A stretch of 40,121 nt of DNA, from contig CAREUR010000010.1 in the NCBI GenBank assembly GCA_948968885.1, positions 1-40,121 on the forward strand, read 5' to 3'. This stretch comes from an uncultured Eubacteriales bacterium. Its GTDB lineage: Bacteria > Bacillota > Clostridia > Oscillospirales > Acutalibacteraceae. Below are positions 16,364-23,029 of this stretch, piece after piece (within the stretch, counting starts at the first letter, position 1; every line of letters begins with the position of its first letter). Made by a program: the position numbers and the translations under genes. The notes below the pieces were generated by a model, which saw only the letters and a list, made by a program, of their open reading frames with translations, did no database searches and had not been told where the DNA came from.

Positions 16364-17250
16364 TTTCGTTCTCCTTTGCAGTAATACTCGCCTTTGTAGC
16401 TTGCGTAGCCGTTCGACAGGTCGCAAAAAACCGCGTCGTGATGCGGCACCTGCCTCTCTTTTGGCGGCAACCTCATGTAGTCGCCAAACGCCATCCGCAA
16501 ATATTCGTCATACCCCGTCGGAATGGGCATCCCCTCGCCTTCAAACTCAACTTCCAAAGCATCGCTAAACGCCGATTTGGGGTACTTGTTCCTCATGTAG
16601 CGCGGCCCCGAGCACAGCTCCGTAACGTTGTCGCAGTCGCTGATCTTGTGCTTGGACATCTGCCCTTCGGCGAACCGCCAAATTTTGTACCGCAGCTTTC
16701 GCGACGGAACAAGGCCTAAGAGCACCCTACCACAAAAATTAACCAGCCTGCCGTGATTCACCGGAACCATCTGCGCGCAAAATATAGAATAAATAAGGGC
16801 CCAAAACACCTGAATTCCTCTTGCAGCCCTAGAGTTCGGGCATCCATCCAGCGGCAAAATGTCCAAAGCTACGCCATGGTTAATGTCCAGGTCGGCCTGA
16901 TGCGTCTTGATGAATGTCGTGTTGTTGTCGTTTATCGTGGCAAAAAGGTTCCTATAATGATGCACCTCATCCGCGCGGCAATAGGAATATCTGCTCGTAT
17001 CCGCCCTTTGATTCCACATCTCACCTAACTTTTCGTAATCATAACGCGGCATAAATACGTCTACGTCGTCGTCCCACGGCACAAACCCCTTGTTCCGCAC
17101 CGCCCCAATGCAGCATCCGCCGCAAAGAAAAAACTTAAGGCCATTTTGTTTGCAAAAATCCCTAAAATAAAGCGCCATCTCAAGGTTCTTCAACTGTAGT
17201 TGTCGCAGTTCTTCTTGCGAAAGCTCGCATTTTTCGTACCCGTTCTCCAT
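16360..17250 (-). CDS. LicD-family phosphotransferase (candidate ribitol-phosphate transferase)
   Basis: 296 residues from the ATG at 17250. AAGGAGA lies about 16 bases upstream, rather far, but an earlier start would overlap the preceding gene by some 95 bases. The LicD nucleotidyltransferase-fold signature is complete: FLCGGCCIGAVRNKGF (41-56) and PWDDDVDVFMPRYDYE (58-73), with the acidic triad. Founding members transfer phosphocholine from CDP-choline, while the animal relatives fukutin and FKRP transfer ribitol phosphate from CDP-ribitol. Here the next two genes make CDP-ribitol and no choline genes are near, so ribitol phosphate is the better guess. Its stop overlaps the tarI start by four bases. 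Confidence -1.
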   Translation of the reverse strand: MENGYEKCELSQEELRQLQLKNLEMALYFRDFCKQNGLKFFLCGGCCIGAVRNKGFVPWDDDVDVFMPRYDYEKLGEMWNQRADTSRYSYCRADEVHHYRNLFATINDNNTTFIKTHQADLDINHGVALDILPLDGCPNSRAARGIQVFWALIYSIFCAQMVPVNHGRLVNFCGRVLLGLVPSRKLRYKIWRFAEGQMSKHKISDCDNVTELCSGPRYMRNKYPKSAFSDALEVEFEGEGMPIPTGYDEYLRMAFGDYMRLPPKERQVPHHDAVFCDLSNGYASYKGEYYCKGERK

Positions 17251-17272
17251 ATTCGTAAAATCTATTTCTCCT

Positions 17273-18313
17273 TCAATTGGCAAAAGTGGCGTCACTCCTG
17301 AACTTTGCGTGCCAAAATTTAAATATTCCGCAGAAAAATCCCGCGCCATAGGCAATATGTAAGACAAAATGCACCCAAACTAGCCGGAGTTTATCGCAAA
17401 ATCTGCGCAAATACTTGCTTTTAAGCGAAAAATAAAAAGATAAACTTAAGTAAATAAGCATCACAACGGCAAAAGTCAGACACGCCAGCCCGCTAAACAA
17501 CGATAGCACCGGGAACATCGCAACAAACAAAAAAAACAAAACCGGCACCAAGTGCGATAATCGTGCGAATTTCCCGTGCTTTTTTATGACCGTCACTTTC
17601 CACAGCCCATACTCAAAATACTGCTTAAACAGCGCTCCATAGCGGCTCCGCGGGTAATACACGCTCTTTATCTTCGGCGTCACATACACCCTGCCGCCAC
17701 TTTTCAAAATTCTCAAATTCAAGTCGTCATCCTCATTGCGCGGCAAAACCTCGTCGTAAAGCCCCAACCTTAGCAGAGTTTCTCTTTTAAAAGCTCCCAA
17801 ATACACCGTGTCAGCGTAACCTTCGTAATTTTCATCGTGAAACTTCCCGCCACCAAGCGCAAACGGACTATGATACGCCGCCGCAATCACCTTTTGAAGC
17901 CTAGTTTTACCCCTTGCAACCATCGGGCCGCCCACATTTGCGGCATTTGTCTTTTCTAAGTGCCTCACACATTCCAACACATAGTCGCTGGCGTACTCCG
18001 AATGTGCGTCCATCCGCACCACATACTTGCCCACCGCACTTTTGATTCCTATATTCAGCGCGTGCTGCACCGTCCTTCTTGGGTTTTCGCATAACCGTAT
18101 AAAATCATACTTGGCTGCAAAATCTTCTATTATCGCAACGGTTCGGTCTTCGGAGGCTCCGTCGACCAAGATCAGCTCCATATCTTTTTTCGGAAAATCC
18201 TGATTCAACACCGATTCCACGCACTTTGCAATATATTTTTCCTCGTTGCGCACCGGAATCACCACCGAAACCAGCCGCTCGCCCGCATCAGTCGTTCTTT
18301 TCTGAGTCTCCAT
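17273..18313 (-). CDS. Membrane-associated glycosyltransferase family 2, ExoA-like
   Basis: 346 residues, ATG start with GCGAGGCG upstream. The N-terminal GT-A domain has VVIPVRNEEKYI, LVDGASEDRT and VVRMDAHSEY, the DAH form of the metal site seen in ExoA-like succinoglycan glycosyltransferases. The PRNEDDDLNLRI segment holds the conserved acidic acceptor-side residues. The C-terminal 100 residues contain two to three membrane segments (around 255-330). It is the promoter-proximal gene of the eight-gene operon, so it may act early, for example adding a sugar to the lipid carrier. No PglC- or TagO-like initiating enzyme is in the window; that step must be encoded elsewhere. Confidence -1.
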   Translation of the reverse strand: METQKRTTDAGERLVSVVIPVRNEEKYIAKCVESVLNQDFPKKDMELILVDGASEDRTVAIIEDFAAKYDFIRLCENPRRTVQHALNIGIKSAVGKYVVRMDAHSEYASDYVLECVRHLEKTNAANVGGPMVARGKTRLQKVIAAAYHSPFALGGGKFHDENYEGYADTVYLGAFKRETLLRLGLYDEVLPRNEDDDLNLRILKSGGRVYVTPKIKSVYYPRSRYGALFKQYFEYGLWKVTVIKKHGKFARLSHLVPVLFFLFVAMFPVLSLFSGLACLTFAVVMLIYLSLSFYFSLKSKYLRRFCDKLRLVWVHFVLHIAYGAGFFCGIFKFWHAKFRSDATFAN

Positions 18314-18367
18314 CGTTCTTTCGCCTCGCTAACTTGCAACTTGCCGCCCATTTCTCGCGTTCACCAT

Positions 18368-18396
18368 ATTATATCAAATTTTCGCGCCGTTGTAAA
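18368..18396 (-). promoter_or_regulatory. Sigma-A promoter of the polysaccharide operon
   Basis: On the minus strand, TTTACA (18391-18396) and a perfect TATAAT (18368-18373) are exactly 17 bases apart, about 55 bases before the first start codon at 18313. No comparably good promoter was noticed further down the operon. Confidence -1.
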
Positions 18397-18457
18397 AACA
18401 TCGTTCGCCCGCATAACTGCGCGGCCGAGCGCGAATAACTATTATGAGGTGATTTTT

Positions 18458-18610
18458 ATGGATAGCCATTTTGGCGAGAATATCGACTCCAACGCCTATT
18501 TTCAGGCGCTGCCCGCCTACGTTAAGGAGAGCATCAAGCAGAGCGGAGTCCACTTTGCGTCCGAAGAAGAGCTTCGTGACTGCGCCGAAAAGCTGATGAA
18601 AAATAACTAA
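18458..18610 (+). CDS. Small protein of 50 residues, function unknown
   Basis: The ATG at 18458 is preceded by TGAGGTGA, a good ribosome binding site; the frame is open further upstream but without one. The product is short, acidic and soluble: MDSHFGENIDSNAYFQALP, then a helix-rich VKESIKQSG and SEEELRDCAEKLMKNN. It has no signal peptide or membrane segment. The style resembles small cytosolic clostridial proteins of unknown role; I cannot name a family. It is divergent from the polysaccharide operon and converges on hpf, with a shared hairpin between. Confidence -1.
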   Translation: MDSHFGENIDSNAYFQALPAYVKESIKQSGVHFASEEELRDCAEKLMKNN

Positions 18611-18650
18611 ACCACAATTTGGCGCCAATTTTTTATTTCGAAATTGCAAA

Positions 18651-18697
18651 GCCTATAGATTTCATGCAGTCTAGCACAATTTCTATAGGCCAAATTT
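18651..18697. terminator. Probable terminator between the convergent 50-residue gene and hpf
   Basis: GCCTATAGA (18651-18659) pairs perfectly with TCTATAGGC (18682-18690) around a 22-base loop, and AAATTTTTG follows on the plus strand. The loop is long for a terminator, so efficiency is uncertain; the position between converging genes supports it. Confidence -1.
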
Positions 18698-18705
18698 TTG
18701 CAAAA

Positions 18706-19257
18706 TTATTTATTTTCTGAGTCCGGAACCAACAAGCCGTAATCCCCGTTCTCCCGGCGATATACCAGATTTATCTCGCCCGTTTCGGTGCTTCTAAACA
18801 TGTAAAATTTGTGGCCGATCATGTTCATCTGCAAAATCGCTTCGTCCACCGCCAGCGCCACTGCCGGGACCTTCTTCACCCGGACAACATTGTAGCTGTC
18901 CTCTTCAAAGTCCGCCCCAAGCGCACCAGACTCGTGCTCCTGCAAATATTTTTCCAGCGAATCCTGCTTGAGCCTCTTTGCAAGCTTAGTTTTATGCTTT
19001 CTAAACTGCCGCGACAGCGCCTCCATGACCTTGTCGAGCGCCTCGTTCATTTCCAAAGTCGTCGCCTCCGCGCGATAAACCATCCCGTCGTGCCGTATGG
19101 TCACCTCAACCGTCTGCCGATTCTTTTCCACAGTAACTGTGACCGTCGCCGTCGGCTCGCCATCGAACAATTTGTCGAACTTCGCGATCTTTTTTTCGGC
19201 CAGCTCCTTAAAATTATCTTTTAAATTTACTTTTCTCCCCGTGATAACTGTCTTCAC
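18706..19257 (-). CDS. hpf: Ribosome hibernation promoting factor, long form
   Basis: 183 residues from a GTG start with AAGGAGG about 9 bases upstream. The N-terminal domain (1-100) is the ribosome-binding RaiA/YfiA fold (MKTVITGRKVNLKDNFKELA at the start, then VEVTIRHDGMVYRAE). An acidic linker joins it to the C-terminal dimerisation domain (about 125-183) with MIGHKFYMFRSTETGEINLVYRR. The two-domain long form pairs 70S ribosomes into inactive 100S dimers in resting Gram-positive cells. It lies downstream of an amidohydrolase gene with an 82-base gap holding a possible own promoter. Identification is secure. Confidence -1.
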   Translation of the reverse strand: MKTVITGRKVNLKDNFKELAEKKIAKFDKLFDGEPTATVTVTVEKNRQTVEVTIRHDGMVYRAEATTLEMNEALDKVMEALSRQFRKHKTKLAKRLKQDSLEKYLQEHESGALGADFEEDSYNVVRVKKVPAVALAVDEAILQMNMIGHKFYMFRSTETGEINLVYRRENGDYGLLVPDSENK

Positions 19258-19294
19258 GCTTTGCAGCCTCCTTCAAAAATACGATTTCGCTAAT

Positions 19295-19323
19295 ATGATA
19301 CCACACTCGGCGCCGAAATAAAA
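19295..19323 (-). promoter_or_regulatory. Candidate promoter of hpf
   Basis: Extended -10 TGG-TATCAT (TATCAT at 19295-19300, minus strand) with a poor -35 TTTTAT (19318-19323) 17 bases upstream. It lies about 40 bases before the hpf start. Weak support. Confidence -1.
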
Positions 19324-19339
19324 CCTTCTGGCAGCATTT

Positions 19340-20509
19340 TTACATAATTTTATTTTCTATTTTTCCGTCGCAAATAACCAGAATCGGCTTTTTCATCACG
19401 TCAAACGGCAAGCCGTCAAAAACCACGAGGTCTGCGTCTTTCCCTTCGCTAATAGATCCCACTCTGTCGGCAATCTTGCAAATCCGAGCAGGGTTTATCG
19501 TTATGGCCTTGAGCGCCTCGTACTCGTCCATGCCCTCTCGCACCGCCACGGCGGCACACAGCGGCAAATATTGTATCGGAGTTTCTGGATGATCCGTTAC
19601 AATTCCCATTATCACGCCACTCTCCGCTAGAACTCCCGGCGTCTTTGTAGATAAATTCGCAAGTTCCGGCTTAGATCTGCCTGTCAATATCGGTCCGCTA
19701 AGGACATTCACTCGCTCCGCCCTCAGCCTATCCACAATAAGATGCCCCTCCGTCGCGTGCACGATAGTAAAATCGATATCAAATTCCTTGGCAATTCTGA
19801 TGGCAGTAAAGATATCATCAGCCCGGTGCGCATGGATGTGCGCGGGAATTTCCCTTTTCAGCAGCGGAATCAAAGCCTCGTACTTCGCGTCATACTCCGG
19901 CAAATCGTATTCTGACGGGCTTCCCTCTGCCTTCTCCTTGTCGCAAAGATACCGCTTGGCCTTGTTCATCTGCTCCCGAATGATCGCGGCCGTCGCCATC
20001 CTCGTCATCGGAGTCTGATTTTTGTCGTTGTAAATCATCTTTGGGTTCTCGCCAAGCGCAAACTTCACCGCAACCGGGGCCCTTATGACCATCTCATCCA
20101 CGCAGACGCCCGATGTTTTCATTGCCAAAATCTGCCCGCCAATAGGATTCGCACTCCCCGGACTAGTTATCACCGTCGTCACACCGGCCAAAAGAGCCTC
20201 CCGAAAGCTTCTGTCCATCGGATTCACCGCGTCGATAGCCTTTAACTGCGGTGTAGCAGGATCCGTGTATTCGTTGCCATCCTCACCCTCAATCCCCAAG
20301 CCATTTTCGAACAATCCCATATGCGTGTGCGCGTCCACAAAGCCCGGATACACGCTCTGTCCGTTCAGATTAATCTCTTCTTCGTCCGTCAAACCGCCCA
20401 GCTCGTCCATTTTGCCAACTTTAGCAATCTTGCCAGCCTTCACAAAAATAAACCCGCTCTCGATCACGCCGGCGTCCATCGTATATATCCTCGCGTTGGT
20501 CAGTAACAT
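19340..20509 (-). CDS. Metal-dependent amidohydrolase family protein
   Basis: 389 residues, ATG start with AAAAAGGGG upstream. It has the amidohydrolase-superfamily layout: a small beta domain (ARIYTMDAGVIESG), the metal-binding PGFVDAHTHMG motif, later histidines in PAHIHAHRADD and FTIVHATEGH, and the acidic residue in GIVTDHPETP, before a second beta segment (GSISEGKDADLVVFDGLP). The overall style is closest to imidazolonepropionase/dihydroorotase-like enzymes annotated only as amidohydrolase in clostridia. No nucleotide, histidine or amino-acid catabolic genes are adjacent to define a substrate. It lies between yabR and hpf, where clostridial genomes often have spoIIE after yabR. Confidence -1.
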   Translation of the reverse strand: MLLTNARIYTMDAGVIESGFIFVKAGKIAKVGKMDELGGLTDEEEINLNGQSVYPGFVDAHTHMGLFENGLGIEGEDGNEYTDPATPQLKAIDAVNPMDRSFREALLAGVTTVITSPGSANPIGGQILAMKTSGVCVDEMVIRAPVAVKFALGENPKMIYNDKNQTPMTRMATAAIIREQMNKAKRYLCDKEKAEGSPSEYDLPEYDAKYEALIPLLKREIPAHIHAHRADDIFTAIRIAKEFDIDFTIVHATEGHLIVDRLRAERVNVLSGPILTGRSKPELANLSTKTPGVLAESGVIMGIVTDHPETPIQYLPLCAAVAVREGMDEYEALKAITINPARICKIADRVGSISEGKDADLVVFDGLPFDVMKKPILVICDGKIENKIM

Positions 20510-20603
20510 AAAATGCCCCTTTTTCGCCGTAATTCTAGCCTTTCACGCAAAAAGAGCCGACTCCATGCCTATCGTTTCGACCCTTTTACCACCTAAGCCT
20601 ATA

Positions 20604-21095
20604 TTAATGTTGAGTGCCTCTTCTCGAAAAGCCCCCTCGTTTCGATTCTGTCGCGCGTTTCAAGTCCGAAATTTTCTCCTCACTCTTGTGCTTAAAAGAT
20701 TGCAACATCTCCTCAAAGTCCACCGCAACGCCCTTTTTAGTCTCCTGCAAAGAAGACCTACCGCGTCTCTCAGGCCTATTATTAGTGCTAGCCCTGCCAA
20801 AATTGCGCCCTTGTCCGCGGCTCTGGCCCTGATGTTGTCCATCTCTAGAGCCCGTTTTTGCCGGCATCAGTTGCTTTATCGACAGCCGAATCTCGTTTTT
20901 CTCCGAAATACTGATAACCTTGGCCCTAACAGCTTGGCCAACCTTCAAATAGTCGTTGATGTCTCGAACAAAATCGCTCGAAACCTCCGAAATATGGATC
21001 ATCCCAGTCTTTCCATCCGGAAAATCAACAAACGCTCCAAAGTTCGTTATCCCCGCCACTTTGCCTTCCAACACCATTCCAACCTCTATTTGCAT
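20604..21095 (-). CDS. yabR: S1-domain RNA-binding protein, YabR-like
   Basis: 163 residues, ATG start with AAGGGGAG upstream. Residues 1-75 are one S1 (OB-fold) domain: VGMVLEGKVAGITNFGAFVD, then GKTGMIHISEVS and VRAKVISISEKNEIRLSIKQ. The rest is a low-complexity, basic, Gly/Arg/Gln-rich tail and a short charged C-terminus, suggesting an RNA-bound flexible tail. Its place immediately after divIC matches yabR of Bacillus subtilis. The molecular role of YabR is not well defined. The family is certain; the symbol rests mainly on synteny. Confidence -1.
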   Translation of the reverse strand: MQIEVGMVLEGKVAGITNFGAFVDFPDGKTGMIHISEVSSDFVRDINDYLKVGQAVRAKVISISEKNEIRLSIKQLMPAKTGSRDGQHQGQSRGQGRNFGRASTNNRPERRGRSSLQETKKGVAVDFEEMLQSFKHKSEEKISDLKRATESKRGGFSRRGTQH

Positions 21096-21150
21096 AAAAT
21101 AAAAAAGCTCCCCTTTTCAAGTTTAATCCCAAGATCAGCGCATTCCAAAG

Positions 21151-21459
21151 CTATCTGTTCACAAAAATTCGCTCATTCGGCTTTGCCATATTCAGCTCCC
21201 GCGCCTTTTTTACAAAATACTCCTCATTCTCCGCATCAGTCGCGTTGTAGACCCTTTTAAGCTCATCATTTTTGGTCTTTTGCAAATCCAACTCCGCGCT
21301 AATGCTGCTCAAATGTTCCTTTTTATCGTTTATTTTCACGAACTGATTGACGATCGCGAAGCCCATATAAAAAATAAAAAGCAACACCGAGGCTTTTACC
21401 GCCCATTTAACCAAATTTTTGTTGATTCCGGCTGGTTTTTTTAGCACTTTAATTTCCAT
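21151..21459 (-). CDS. divIC: Septum formation initiator, DivIC/FtsL-type
   Basis: 102 residues, ATG start with AAAGGAA upstream. It has a short basic cytoplasmic tail, one membrane segment (about 20-40), then a coiled coil (about 45-75, KKEHLSSISAELDLQKTKN) and a conserved C-terminal region (EEYFVKKARELNMAKPNE), the DivIC/FtsB layout. DivIC joins FtsL and DivIB at the septum. Position between yabQ and yabR is the conserved one for divIC, which favours it over FtsL. Confidence -1.
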   Translation of the reverse strand: MEIKVLKKPAGINKNLVKWAVKASVLLFIFYMGFAIVNQFVKINDKKEHLSSISAELDLQKTKNDELKRVYNATDAENEEYFVKKARELNMAKPNERIFVNR

Positions 21460-21533
21460 TATTTTGTAAGTATTCCTTTCGCGAAAGGTTGAAGTTTACT
21501 TATTATACCACAGCATCGCCCGAATTTCAACAA

Positions 21534-22031
21534 CTATTTTAATTTTACTTTATTTTTGTCTGATTTTTTCTTTTTGCGTGGTTTTGTCCAAAAAATTTTT
21601 GAGGCGGCTGCAGCTTTTATCACTTTGACTTTGTTTGTAACGGCAGATTTTACCTTAATAATTTTGCCTTTTGGAAGCTTGGATACCGCATAATTTCTGA
21701 AGGTTCGCGCGATTTTTATTGCAAACTCTACCACTTTTAAAACGATTTTATAGATGAATTTGCCCACCGTTGCCCGATAAATCAGCCAGCCCACGGCCTC
21801 ACCGACAACAATGTAAACACGAATCTCGCCGCCGTTCACCACCAGCATGTACACAAACGTGATCACAGCGCTTATTATGAAGTATAGCACGTCCTGAACA
21901 AAGATGCGCACTAGATTTTCTTTAACAACAGCGTTAAAAACCCTGATAGCATCGTAGATTACCCCTAACGCCGCTCCCAAGATTGCCGAAAATAAAAAGA
22001 TAGTTAACTGTGAAGCTACCGTCGATCCCAT
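21534..22031 (-). CDS. yabQ: Spore cortex protein YabQ
   Basis: 165 residues from the ATG at 22031, which has AGGAG eight bases upstream; a GTG two codons earlier is possible but too close to it. The N-terminal half has about four membrane segments, with the family signature LGAALGVIYDAIRVFN near residues 18-33 and VVGEAVGWLIYR further on. The C-terminal 60 residues are very lysine-rich and probably cytoplasmic or nucleic-acid-facing. YabQ localises to the forespore membrane and is needed for cortex formation. It starts close behind yabP and precedes divIC, as in other spore formers. Confidence -1.
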   Translation of the reverse strand: MGSTVASQLTIFLFSAILGAALGVIYDAIRVFNAVVKENLVRIFVQDVLYFIISAVITFVYMLVVNGGEIRVYIVVGEAVGWLIYRATVGKFIYKIVLKVVEFAIKIARTFRNYAVSKLPKGKIIKVKSAVTNKVKVIKAAAASKIFWTKPRKKKKSDKNKVKLK

Positions 22032-22043
22032 CTTCACGCGCTC

Positions 22044-22325
22044 CTATCTAAATAGCTTCGAGAAAAAACCTTTCTCCGCCAGCCGATCCTCTGTATACTC
22101 AAGCCGACTTACCTCTCCATCCAGCTCCAAATCGCCACTGTCCAGGTTTATCTTGTTGATATGCAGCCCTGTACCTTTTATCGTCAGCTCTCCCAAGTCC
22201 GTGTAAGCCACCACTGTGCTATCGTCAAAACTATCAACGTCCAGCACCCCAGATATATTCAGCAGTTTCCTCTCTTTTAATATCAAATTATGCGTCAGAT
22301 TCGCGCATCTCTTCTCTTCCGGCAT
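22044..22325 (-). CDS. yabP: Sporulation protein YabP
   Basis: 93 residues from the ATG at 22325, with GGGGGA directly upstream; the TTG at 22340 would put that site inside the gene. The sequence has the YabP/YqfC family layout: LILKERKLLNISGVLDVDSFDD, then TDLGELTIKGTGLHINKINL and a C-terminal ...GFFSKLFR. The protein has no membrane segment. It is required for normal sporulation in Bacillus subtilis and sits before yabQ, its constant partner. The S4-domain gene yabO, usually just upstream, is missing here. Confidence -1.
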   Translation of the reverse strand: MPEEKRCANLTHNLILKERKLLNISGVLDVDSFDDSTVVAYTDLGELTIKGTGLHINKINLDSGDLELDGEVSRLEYTEDRLAEKGFFSKLFR

Positions 22326-22457
22326 CTTCGTCCCCCACAATTATCATGTTTACTTATAAAAATAATTATGAGCTTCTTAACGCCAATATTCCTACATTTT
22401 GCCTCTTTGCAATTACCGCCAGCCCCGATAGTCTCGCATAAATTAAATATTCTAGCA

Positions 22458-22492
22458 AAATAAAAATCGACTCCCCGCTAAAAGGGAGCCGA
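22458..22492 (-). terminator. Rho-independent terminator of the HU gene
   Basis: On the minus strand TCGGCTCCC (22484-22492) pairs with GGGAGTCGA (22467-22475), one G-T wobble, followed by TTTTTATTTT. It lies 19 bases after the HU stop and separates HU from yabP. Confidence -1.
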
Positions 22493-22510
22493 CTTAAGCC
22501 AAACCAGATC

Positions 22511-22789
22511 TTATCTGCCACCGACTGCTTTTTTGAACACAGCGCCTGCTGTAAATGCAGGTACATCACGTGCAGGAATCGTGATCGGCTTGCCAGTTCT
22601 TGGGTCGCGGCCAGATCTCTTGTTGCGATGACGTTTTGAAAATGTTCCAAAACCAATGAGTTGAACTTTGTCGCCCTTCTTAACAGCCTTAACCACCGTC
22701 TCAATAATAGTCGACACTGCCTTTTCAGAGTCCTTCTTAGAAAGGCCACTCTTCTTTGCCACCGCTGCAACCAATTCTGTTTTGTTCAT
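22511..22789 (-). CDS. hup: DNA-binding protein HU
   Basis: 92 residues, full length, with TGGAGG before the ATG. Standard HU: MNKTELVAAVAKKSGLSKKD at the dimerising helices, GFGTFSKRHRNKRSGRDPRTG entering the DNA-binding arm, and PARDVPAFTAGAVFKKAV at the end, with the proline that intercalates into bent DNA in the arm (cited in parts). HU packs and bends chromosomal DNA. It has its own strong promoter and terminator, so it is expressed independently of the sporulation genes beside it. Its location between spoVB and yabP is common in clostridia. Confidence -1.
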   Translation of the reverse strand: MNKTELVAAVAKKSGLSKKDSEKAVSTIIETVVKAVKKGDKVQLIGFGTFSKRHRNKRSGRDPRTGKPITIPARDVPAFTAGAVFKKAVGGR

Positions 22790-22922
22790 TTTTTTACCTC
22801 CATTTTTTTATTATTCATCAAAGCGATTGCCTTGAGAATTAACTTAAATCTTAGTTTTAAAACATCGCATAAAACCTTAATTTATAAATGGCTTTAAATC
22901 GCTATTCTCTAAAACTTCCTAC

Positions 22923-22951
22923 ATTATATCCCATATTTTTTAATTTGTCTA
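22923..22951 (-). promoter_or_regulatory. Sigma-A promoter of the HU gene
   Basis: On the minus strand TAGACA (22946-22951), 17 bases, then a perfect TATAAT (22923-22928). The leader would be about 125 bases before the start codon at 22789, long enough for post-transcriptional control, although I see no known leader element. Confidence -1.
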
Positions 22952-23029
22952 CTATTTTTCTTAAATTTATTGAAAAATTTTTGAAATAGTCAAGAAAAAA
23001 TGTTCATATTTTGTCGAATAAGATCAATT

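Noticed and set aside
18621..18632. TTGGCGCCAA palindrome as a second terminator after the 50-residue gene
   Set aside because: It is a loopless palindrome that cannot form a normal hairpin; the stem at 18651-18690 fits better.
20085..21260. A 391-codon plus-strand frame opposite the amidohydrolase, yabR and divIC genes
   Set aside because: It is the antisense shadow of three well-supported minus-strand genes, has no ribosome binding site, and reads as Ser/Pro/Arg-rich nonsense.
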